From: Haliotis asinina
Lineage: Eukaryota; Mollusca; Gastropoda; Lepetellida; Haliotidae
NCBI RefSeq assembly: GCF_037392515.1
Contig: NC_090288.1
Coordinates: 5,635,501-5,699,500 of the forward strand
Direction: 5' to 3'
DNA length: 64,000 nucleotides
The notes beneath the pieces are model-generated. The model was not told the DNA's origin, did not search any database, and was given only the letters and a program-made list of their open reading frames with translations. Made by a program: the position numbers and the translations under genes. Shown here one piece after another: positions 47,317 through 59,300 of the stretch (position 1 is its first letter; every line of letters starts with the position of its first letter).

Positions 47317-50300
47317 TTCAATGTTGACAGTGTTCGGGAGTCTGAAAACAAGGTCTACCCCGGCAGTCCACAGCTAGCTAGAAAGGCAATCAATGAAATA
47401 GACACCTCTGAACAGACGGGGGTTCCGCTAAATACTCCATGGACATTTTGGCTGGACAAGTTAGTATGCATTAAAATCCCACGAAGCCAGTTTCGTTTGA
47501 CAGCTAGTCTCGATGTTGAGCAGCCTGAGTAAAGAGAGTGTTCAGTATAGAACAGTTTGGTCAATGGCACATTCTAAGGGAGGTAATTACCGTCGACCAA
47601 ACGACGCGTGCGTGCAACCTTGGACATTTAAAACAATAACAGTATTTGACAGATTGTGAAACTGCGGATTAATATCTACAAAATGACGATATGTACTTGC
47701 CAGCAATTTTTGCTCAGTTTGAACTGAGTTCACATTGGTGCAAAATAACAATTAAGAGAATAAACATTTCACAATTGTTGACATAATGCTGTTGGCCAAT
47801 AATATTTCACGAAAAAAACGTAAACAGTTACGTAAATATACTCTTCGAGATTCTCGTGGAAAAGGAGAAGCTTGATATATGTTGTCAGTATTTTCATTGC
47901 AGTGATGGGGTAATTGCACTTAGGTGTAATTTCTGAGACAAATTTATACTGATAATCCTCACATGACCACTTCACATCATAAAACCCTGACACACTTTAT
48001 GCATGATAATGTTTTCATAGTAATTTGATATCTCAGATGCTGTGTTGAGCACAGTGACAGTACTGTTGAGGCATTTTTAATATTACTGTTGGTTAATGTA
48101 ATGACGTTACAGAGGAGATGAAGATTTGCAGAAATATATCCTTAGCAAAATATAAGCGCATAATCAAATGTTGGCTGCACTAGCTTGCCGTTGAACACAA
48201 TTCCAATTCTAACCTGTATCTTCACAGGTATTAGTAGGTTCATGCCATTTCACTGAAGTCGGATGCTACTTTTGCCTTGGCCTTTGCAGAGTCTGGCAAT
48301 GTGTTATGCTTGTTGTTTATCTTATAATGGACAGAAGGTTGGTCAGATAACTCCTTAATGTGTAATTGTCGGTCTGTTACCAGTGGATCCTGGGAAAAAA
48401 CACAGTAGCTTGAACAAATTTTGGATAGTTATGCAGTCTAAGCAAACTTAGCCTCAGTGCTTTTCGTTATACTCCACAATTGAGTCTAACAAAAATCTTA
48501 TGGGAGGTTGCATCAGGTAATCTTTGAGATTGATCAGTCAGAACACAGCTTACCAAATCATGAAAGTGGACATTCACATATACCATTGGAACTTTTTATC
48601 TCGAAAAGGTTTGTACCCGAATGCTATTTAACGTATGCTCGCTTCCGGGTGATGCACACAGCACACGTTACAACCATGACAACAATGAGGAAACAGTTGC
48701 TGAAAATAATGTTTTTGGCAATGTTCAAGGGTGTCACCTTGTGGAAATATTTGCTGATGGTAACCACGTCAACAGAAACACCAAAGCGTATATGCCCCGG
48801 ATCAAATAACTGTTACATGTGAATTTTTGGTCAGTGACCTGAATATTTTGTAAGTCCCTCCAATCCGTAGGTAGTATCTGTTGTCTCATTGGTTAAATCT
48901 ATTTAACTGTGCCGCGTTTGATAGGACAGTCATAGGTCGTCCAAAGGTTACCTGAAGCGACCTTCTACTCGGGTTTATTGGACTCAGTGGTGGCGTGTAA
49001 CGAAGAACACAGAGACTAAGTTTACTTAGACTCAATAGTTCTGCCACTGAAACCTGTCTGATGTTTGCATTCCTAATTTGTATCATGTACATTTTGTCCC
49101 AGTTGTTTTAGTGGTAGTTGTCCACTTTGTGTTGATTTTATTACTGAGTCAGTTAGATTTAGAAACTGTTAGATCCCAGCTATTTCAGTCAAAGATAATT
49201 ATCAGTATGAAAGATGATTTCGTATTTTGTTATCAAAACCTTTCATGATAACCAACCTTATTCACAGTGTAGGTGGATAGATGTTTGGCAGCCCTCACTA
49301 CACAGAATTTCTAGTTTAAATGATGCCTTGATTGGAAGATGCCGCTGTCCACTTCGCACCCATGAAGATCAGGGTTAGAACTGAACATCTCTAACCTATA
49401 CTTGTCGCTAGAGGTGACTACCAGGAACTAATTTTGTTGACACATGTCAATGTATCCTAGCTGCATAGATCAGTGCTCTTGCCATTGATCTCAGGAGTGT
49501 CTGGTCCAGATTTGGTTATTTACAGGCCGCCACCCAGTCTGTCGTACAGACCCTGAAGTATATATATCCAAGAAAGCCCATGCAAGTCTAGAAAATGTGG
49601 CAAGTCTAGATTTCCTTGGCTTCAAATGAAGGAAGTCTCAAGGCTCCGTTTCATTATATTATTTTTTTTTTCACTATGAACGATTTTTTCAGTAAAATAT
49701 GTTCATTTCAGAGACTAGCTGTTAGTCTAACTGCCACTCACTCACTCACTCACTCACTCACTCACTCACTCACCCACTCACCCACTCACCCACTCACCCA
49801 CCCACCCACCCACCTACCCACCCACCTACTATTAGGTAAGTGATAGGAAGACGTGGTGATGTGACTGATATGTTTCCAGGACAGTTCGAGGAACATCTGC
49901 AGCTCAGTATGAAGCATCCTTGAAGAAACTGTACACAGTCAACACTGTTCAGGTAAGAACAGCCTCTGTGGAAAGAAAGTACAAGTGAAACAATATAGGT
50001 AAGATGAGACTTTACTTGGAGAAATGAGTACTCAGTGAATATGGTACTCATAAGGCTAGACCTTTCTTGACTGAATACTTCTGTACTCTGGACACTTTAT
50101 TCTGATGATCACAGATTTTGGTATGAAAAACACAGGTTATTGGAAAGAGGAATAAACTTATCATCTGAGATTACATTTGTTCTTTTGAGTTTTTCTGATT
50201 ATCCTGATGTGTGTGGGATAATTTCAGGCACTGTTGGGCAAGCTTTTTTTCAAGAATGTTTGAAGGTACCGAAACAACACATTAAGATTTGACCATTTCC

Positions 50301-53300
50301 AATGTAGCATTTGTATCAAATATATACTACTCCTTTAAAGTTCATTTATATTCCATGCATTTATCCAGATAGGCTATTCAGTCCTTTGATGACAATTTAG
50401 GGACAAATAAGAGGTAAGATGACAGGTCCAGCATTTCAAGATACGATCTCAATGTATTTTGAAGGTGATATCATGGTCAGTGGAGTGAGTAACTGAAGCA
50501 ACACTCAACATCTGCTGATTGTCAAGTTGACTTGTGGATGATAAATTCTGTGTTATGATGAATAGATAAACCACGTAGCTTTTGAATTTCGTATCATTGT
50601 TTTCAAGCGAACACACAACTGTTTTGACAGTGCAGCACATATGACTCCAGAGACCATATGTTGAAAAGATATGGTCTTTGCTGGCACATATTCAAGATTT
50701 GTACTCATATGTAATGATGCTCAACTGACAAGGAATCTCGTCATGGTAATGAAGGCTGGTAATCCAACCTAAAAGCATGCTACACTTCACTAAAAATCAC
50801 CATTGTGTTTCTCTCATTAATACGAACTATCAGCAAAGCTACCAGGTGATTTATTCTTTAAAAAAATATAGTGTATCAAGATTACAATATTAAATTAAAA
50901 CGTTTGACTGAATAAATTGAAGGTTGCATTTAATTGACCCTTGTATCCTCTACTGACTGAACTTTATTTCAAGCGAACTCCACAGACTGTTTATGAACAT
51001 GCTATAATGCAACTTGTTATTGAGGCCAGTTCGGCAAACACCAACAACAAGGAGCAGAGACCATATACCAATCGGCCGCTTGTGAAGTTTTTGATGTTTG
51101 TAGCAATCATTAACATTCAATATGTGGCAAGTATTATCTTGGAAGCTGTTCGTGTCAAAGTATCAATTATTAATTTCAGGCAGGTAATAAAGAATAATCA
51201 GACTTTCATTGTAGGAAGCTACAGTGAGTCCATATGCCTCAATATGCATGTTATGGACAAAATGTTGTCTAAAAAGCATGACATTGTGCCTTTGAGGAGC
51301 GATGACAACAGTACAAAAGATGCTCAAAGTGTTGATATGCTACTTCACTGATATTCCAGGTACACAAATCACAGGATTCTGTTGTAGAAATTGTACTCTA
51401 CTTTTCAAAGAGGCTCCCCCTGACTGTACGATGTGTACCATAGATTAATGTGTTGTGTCTGATTTTGTTTTAGGGTTTCTGGAGTGTGTACAATAACATC
51501 CCAGACCCAAGTGAGCTGAGTTCACGCTACAGCTACCATCTCATGCGCTTCATGACGCGACCAGTCTGGTGAGTTATTTCCTCTTGTTTATTTCCTCATC
51601 TTTTGGAATTTTACCAGTCATGAATGAAATTAGCCAGTCATATCCTATTATCTAAAATCCTATTATCTAGTCTGTTTAATTCCATTTGAGACTGATGAAT
51701 TGCTCACAAACACAAAATTTAAGAATTGCAACAAACCAAATTTTGCACAGGCAAAATTTTTTTTCAAATCAACAGGCCAATTTTGATGTTTTGTGTCATA
51801 ATTCTGGACACCTGAATGAAAAAGTTGTTTGACAAACGATCATCATGTTTTTGTCACCTGTTGCTATTTCCTAAGAGGGGGACTACTTGCTTGTAGAACA
51901 GCCAGGTAACCAACAAGTGTGTGTAGTGAAAATGAACTCAGTAAAATAATATATAGATTTATATGGAATAATTAAAATCATAAGGTTAAAAGGTCAAATA
52001 TCATCAGAACTTACAAGGATGGAGGCCTCAAAATGGTTGACTTTGAATGTTTCATCATTTCTTTGAAATTGTCATCACTGAAATGTGAGGGAAACTTCAA
52101 GCTTTAATGTTACCTTTCCTATAAATCTTTTACACTTACTTGGTTCTAATGCTGTCAATTGCCTATCTAGCAACGACAATCCTTACTGGAAAGATGTTTG
52201 ATCTGCATGGAGAGTATTTTATGAAAAGCACACCTTTGACAGTGATGACTTAGACCGAATCTTGGTTCAACCACTTTGGTTAAGTCATGTATACTTGATG
52301 AAAAAATTGTTTTTATTTCGTTTTTATGCATAGTGTCAGAGATATTTATAATGAAAATGGATTTCTCAGTTTCACAGATCTAAAAGAGATGGTTAACAAA
52401 TAAGAGCTACCTTTGATTACACAATGCCATTTCAGAAAGTAGTCAAATGCAACATATATCATATTTGGGATTTCATTTTCTTAGTGAAGTGCAAATTCTA
52501 ATACTTTTTTGGTAGAGTCCCATCTGGGATTAGAACCCGAACCCTCAGAGTCAGGCACCTAATCTCCAGGACACAAAGTCAGCCACCTAGCCTGCTCAGC
52601 CAGCATGACTTCCACAATTTGTACTTTACTAAGAAAGTGAAATCCCAAATATGACATATGTTGCAAGAGGAACCTTCTTAGATAACCATTTGTTTAGTAA
52701 CGTTCCAGTAAACAGTTGAACATGATGGTGTATACCAAAATATGATCTTAAATGAAAATATGATGTTAAAGCTTCATGACAAAATGACTGAGAACAACAA
52801 TACCCCAAAGGTACAAGAGTATTGGAATACTATCTTTCAGCATGATGTAATTTGGAGAAATGTATTCAAATACTACAGGAAATGTACAAGTGACTAGATT
52901 TCCAATACAGATAAGAAAGAATTATTGAGGATAAAGCTAGTGGATATTGATACATTAATCTCTGTAAAAAACTCAGAGGAAATATCACATATATTCTTTC
53001 ACTGTGATTTAGTTAAGAACTTTTGGCAAAATGGAGAATAATTTCTAAATACCCACCTCCAGTGTAATGTCTCTTTTACAAATTCACTATCATCTTTGGC
53101 GTGTGCTCAAACAATAAAATACTAAATCATATTATACTTCTAGCCAAAAGATTCATGTTTGTTTCACGTTTTAAACAAATTGCACTCTATTTTAAGAGAT
53201 TTTGTAGTCTAGTAAAAGATATATGTACAACCAAAGAGTATATTGCAGGGATAAACAATATAACAGATCCCTCTATTGGGAAGTGGAAACATTTATCTGC

Positions 53301-56300
53301 TGTTCTCTGAGCACTGAAGCACTTATAATGTCAGTGAATATTTCCATTCCCCTGCCACTCCAATTACACCATTCATCCGTATTTCTTCAATCGTATATAC
53401 CCGCTATAGAAACTGTCATGATGTTCTATGTATCTATGTACCTGTATATCCATATACCTCATGGATGTGATATATATTGCATTGTTCAAAATATGTAATG
53501 TATCTGAGAATCAAAATTAAAGTGAAAAAAAAAACAGTCTGACAGACTATTTGTCAGTAGGACTACTTGATACCCCTCTATTGCTGTTTACAGGGAAGAT
53601 GAGTACAACAGCAAGGGAGGTCACTGGAGGCTGAAATGTCATAAACATGACACGGTAAGTGAGGCTCAACTTACAGGTGGCTAATACCATTGTTAACGCA
53701 CATTAGTCTTGTTATGCTGTATATGTTATGATGATTATTAACAGAGGGTGTTTTTGTCCCTCAGTGAGTGCAGATCAGGGGCCCATATATTTAGTAGCAT
53801 CCCTATGTCTTGATTCTTGTTAACACAATATGTTATGCACTCTTGACACATTGACCACTTTTCCAAATCTTGTTATGTAATAACTACATCACACAAAATA
53901 TAATCTCCAATTTGACCAAAAGATAAAGCTAGTTATATTTCATTCATCTTTAGTTGTGGGGAACATTGCTATGTCAGTGGCAAACACTTGTTGTGATACA
54001 AATTGTTGTAGCTTTTGCACCAGTGACCTTTATATTGCTTTTGTGATATCAACATATCTTGAATTTTTTACATTTGTGGTGACATAACACGGGGCTGTTT
54101 CAGCCAACAGTATGGAAGGAGCTGTTGTTAGCAGCCATAGGAGAACAGCTGTCCGAGTTCATGGCTGAAGGTAAGGTTGTCATGAACAAGGGAGTCAATG
54201 TACACACAGGCCCTTTGAGGCCTGGGTAATTAACTACAGGCTGTAGACATAATGCTGGATTATGACTTGTACATGACTTGTACATGGCTGCATGTAGGCT
54301 TTCATGGGAACGTACTACTATCTGATTGCTTTCAAAAGTTGTTATATTGAATTGTATCTCTGTATTCTCTTGATTACATTTTTCTCTGCATATAAATATT
54401 TGGGGGGCTGGGGGAGGGGGAGGGATTAATATCGGTAAATGTAACAAATAATATTAGAAACAGAAGAAAAACCCAATTGAAATAATGTTCATCAGCAAAT
54501 GAGGAACCAGTCCTGTTTGCAAAAGTAACATATTTTAGAGACCTTGGTATTATTCCATTGTTTGAAATTACCTTCTGCCTGGGAGGTTAACTTTGTGTAT
54601 GAAAAATTAAAAACCTAACTGCCAGACATGTTAATGTTTGAACAATAATATCTCTAAACATTAAACTCAGTGACACTTTGATGATTTGGTAACTTGTGAA
54701 CTTGGTCAAGGTCCAATATGCCAAAGTTTATGAGTTTTTCCAAGTTGTAATTTTAAATAAAGCTGATCAAACAGATCTTTTTCTCTGTTACATTTAACTA
54801 AAGAATACTTTGACAATGTTGATAGTACTGGTTGGTTGTCGTTGGGGCTTTTCAATCTTAAATGTTATCAGTCTGGTACAAATTGTGGGGAGTTTCACGT
54901 ACTGGTTATCCACATGCAGAGCAGTTCATCTGTTGCGACTCTTTTTGAAATATATTATTTTTCCTTATCCTGATCCATGCTTATTTGCTTATCTCCCCCT
55001 CATGGCAAAGGAAGTGGAACACCTGAAATCCCTTGAAGTTCCCTTCTAAAAGAAGCGGACATAAATATACACTCACCCACGAGTAGCCTCCCTTTACCCA
55101 CACACATGGTCAGCTGATCGGCCATGATTGTCACTCTCTCCTCATTGCCCGACGCAGGCGACCGAAGGCACCTGGGGTCCCAATTATGGCGATGAGTTTT
55201 TCAACTATTTCGGTCCTTTAACTAAATTTATGTTGTATGCGGTATTTGGTATATGAATATGTATCATAATTGGTTAAATGTGGGATTATTGTGTGTTTAT
55301 ATAGCATGTAATTCGTCAACTCACATTTAGTCTCAGTTGTTTAAGTCGTGGTTGCAGTGTAGATTCGGCTGTCAACGGTTAACACGCACTTAGTTGGTCC
55401 TGTGTGTAAGCCCATATGTTTTTCCACTATTTGCTGTGAATTTTGCAGAGATGTATCTGTTTCTGAATTTACCTTGTAAATTCATTCTGTTCACAGGCGT
55501 GCGACTGACAGACAACGTTAGCTTTCATTAGCCATGTCTAAATCGGATGATTTAGATTCGGATAACCATTTATTATTAAATGCTGAAATTCATTCCAGTG
55601 ACCAGTTAGGCATGTCTCTGGGGCTACCCCTTGGGTCCAGTGACTCGTCCCCTAGACCACAGAAGAGAATTTCATCGGAGACGGGACCATTGCAGCCTAA
55701 CAAGTTTAGATCATGATCGTAGTCAAAGACGAAGTCATCTGATCGGAGTCATCACAGAATCAACATGCTTCGAAGAAGAAGTCCTTTGGTGATGAGATCG
55801 TCACTCTACAGGAACGACATATCTACGATGAGCCACCGTTGATTCTACACAAGCAGAATGTCAACCGGCATAGACAACTTTTCAACTGCATTGTCTCCAC
55901 TTCGGAACCCTTATGAGGGTCGACAGACAACGCAGACTTCGTCAGCAACCTTGGTCATTACAGCAGGCAAGTTTACGAGTCAGCCATTACTGCACTCAAA
56001 GCAGCCATTCCATGCAGATGCCCTCATGCTACATGAGCTTGAGAAAGCGTTTTGAAGAAGAACGAAGACTACAATCTTCAAGTACGTCGACTGCTGCTCT
56101 GTGAGCACTCAAGTAGATCTGCACTCACTGTAGGGGATGAAGAGGAAGCGTATGCACACACCTGTTCAAGAAGATCATCTCTGATCAGGCTACTAACTCA
56201 GCTCGCATGAAATGTGAATCTAAATTCCTCAGGATTTGATTCATCAGTACGTGGAAATACACTGCTGTCTCAGAGAATTTGTGGATCAAAGTTCAAGTTG

Positions 56301-59300
56301 ATGTAAGAACAAGTTTTACCACTACGACAGTGTCAAAGTCTACTGGGTCTGCTGACATCACCACAGGATATGAACAGACGAAAGGGCTACAACTAATCTT
56401 GGTCGCGCCTTCCTGGACCAACGAGACTTTGGTTTCCAACACTTATAGAAGAGTTAGGACAACCAGTGCTACAATTACCAGATTGGAAGAATGTTCTCGT
56501 CCATCCTCACACCAAACAGGCGCACAGCAACCCACCTGCATTCTGACTTCATGTACGGACCATATTAAACCTGTTTGAAATACAGAGGATATTCGGCGAG
56601 AGCAGCGAAAGCAGTCACCTTAGCCTTATGGAAATTCACTTGCACACTATATAATGACAAGTGGAAACGATTTGAGACATACGCTGGGAAGAAGGGATTC
56701 CCGGCGATTAAGGCAACTCATCCTGAGATAGCAGATTATCTAGGCCATCTACATCATTCCACAGGTCTGAAAGGCTCTACATCATCTACATACTTGGCAG
56801 CTCTCAGCTCAGTCGTCACCATGAGAACGGGGACCAAGCTGACTAAAGCACCAGAGTTTACTTGCCTTACTACACTCTTTCAAGTTAGAAGATCAACAAT
56901 GCATATTTAGAGCTCCAGCAAGGGCTGTAAATGTGGTACTCCAACATCTCACAAGTGATGCATATGAGCTGCTTGATCGGACCTCAGTGGAAATGCTGAC
57001 TCAAAAGATGTCAGAAATTCATGCCCTAGACTTTAATCGAACAAAGTTTGATGCAAGTCACCAAGAAGCAGCTCATTTGGGTCTACGATGGGATTTCATT
57101 GCAAAGAATCAACTGCCAGGTCAACCGGACAGACAGTTCCGCATACCGGCCTTGTCTTCAATCCTTGGACCTTATGATACACAAGACTTATCATTATGTC
57201 CAGTTAGAGCATTGAAGATATACGTTGCACCAAGTCTAGAAGACAACAGTTCAAGCGCCTATTTATCCCCATTTCTACTGAGACACCTACAGAAGTATCC
57301 CGCAACACTATCTCAGTGTGGATTAGAACTGTTATACTTAGAGCATATAAAGCAGCAGGATTGGATCCACCGTGAGCCTCCAACCCACATGAAGTCAGAG
57401 TCTTGGCCTCTACACTAGCGCTACATGGAAATTGCTCACTATCAACTGTAATGGAGGGCTGCTTTTGGAAGTCAAACACAGTGTTTGCCAACCATTACCT
57501 ACGAGACATAGCCACGGGGGATGTTAGTGGCATTCATCAGCCTCTCGAGGTCGCTCAGCAACTAACTGTCCTCCGAAGATGATGACAATATCACCCGATT
57601 TATCACATGACTTGTGTAAAGCCAGATGCTCTGTGGAGTATAATGGTGGTAAGTCCATGAACAGACTAGCATGAGTGATTATGACCCTGTACTCATAATG
57701 AAGATACTTGTACATGAAAAAGGGTCGCAACTAGTCTTGATTGCTATATCTTGACATTTAGTTGCATCAGAAACTTGCAATACACTAGTTGCTTTGGATA
57801 TCATCACGTGCCAGTCAATGAGGCCTTCTGCAGAAGATAAATTTGATTGGATGTGATTCCCTGGAAGTGTTTAACATGAATATGAGAAGAATGGGACTGA
57901 ATTATCGCCGTTACAAGTTCCTATTAGGGGTGAAATTATTGGACGCAATTTTGACACCCAGCAGAATCCAGCGTGTCCTGACCCACCATCGTTTCTCTCG
58001 GATTCTCTAAGCAATTAAGCATGAGTCAGGATAAGAAAATTGGTATTTTATGCTTATCCTCACTCATGACGAAAGCCCTCCCAGCCGCCCCTGACAGGCA
58101 CAGTGAATTCCTATAATTCTCCTGTCAGGTGATTATTAAGGAGAGGGTGACAATTATAGCCTATCAGTTGACCATGTGGGTGGGTAAAGGAAGGCTACTC
58201 GTGGGTGAGTGTATTTTTACATCCACTTCTTTTAGAAGGGAACATCAAGGTATTTCAGGTGTTCCACTACCTTCATCATGATGAAGAGATAAGCAAGTAA
58301 GCTTGAGTCAGGATAACTACAAAATATCATTTTTATTCAGAAAATTACATATTAGTGCTGGAGCAATTGATTGAATAATCAGTATACTGAGCGATCATAT
58401 ATGATTATATATGACACAGAACAACTAACTGATATGAGAAGCTGTAAGAAATGAAGAATAAATAAAATTAATAATAATATCTTTTTTCAAAATTATTATA
58501 GTAAGAGTTTATACATCTAAAAAATGTATATTTTGTACATGTTAGTCGTGTTTTGAAACAATATTTTTTTCAATTTTAGAAAGAAAATAATGACAAACAA
58601 TAGATGTATGTGGTTTGCGTTTGGTTTGAATTTTTCGTTCAGTGGCCCTTTTGTCATGCAGCCCTTTTCACTTGGACCCCTTCCTCAGGAAGTATCCTTG
58701 TTTATCTTCTTCATGGTACTAATTGATGCTTGATTGATTTGCACAATGTCATTGTATCCTGTATTGTCCACAGAGATTGATGGTGAGGTTTATGATTACA
58801 ATCAGTTGCTGGACTCTGATTATCAATTTGTTTATTGTAAGTGAAAATCAGCACTAACATTAACCCTCTGGGCAGGAATAGAAAATTAGTGTCCCTTGAA
58901 TTTATGTTCAGTCACCTGACAGTGTTTCCTTGTTTCAGATGACGAGATAGGTGGGGTGAGTGTTAGCATCCGTGATCGCGACGACATCATCCAGATCTGG
59001 AACACAAAGTCTCAGCATGCAGAAGCAGCTACTGTCATCACAAAAGTTAGACAACTCTTGCCTAAAGTTACATTCACAACAATATTTTACAAATGTAAGT
59101 CAGCATGACATGTTATATATGCTAAGCATCAATAGTCAAGGGTCACCTATATGTTTTGATGGTTTAACATACATCAGTTTTCATTAATGTTGATAACTGT
59201 GTTGTATTAACCTAGCCATCGATTAACATTGCACTAGACGTCACTTTTGTTGAAATTTGGTGTGTTGTTAACAGTGCTCAAAACGAACTCACAGGAACCA

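Larger units (their letters stand above)
54965..58316 (+). mobile_element. DIRS-type tyrosine-recombinase retroelement, internally deleted
   Basis: 178-bp inverted terminal repeats at 54965-55142 and 58139-58316 (outer end TTATCCTGATCCATGCTTAT / its complement). A 25-bp sequence at 58010-58034 (AATTAAGCATGAGTCAGGAT) is complementary to the outer ends, the internal complementary region that defines DIRS elements. Order: gag-like frame (55534), a short RNase H tail remnant (about 56380-56570), tyrosine recombinase (56575-57560). Reverse transcriptase is absent; total 3.35 kb against roughly 5-6 kb for complete DIRS elements. It lies in eIF4E3 intron 5 in sense orientation. Confidence 0.88.

Noticed and set aside
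50941..51351. 136-codon frame in eIF4E3 intron 2
   Set aside because: Begins at TTG, has no known motif and lies wholly inside an intron; length is possible by chance in this base composition.
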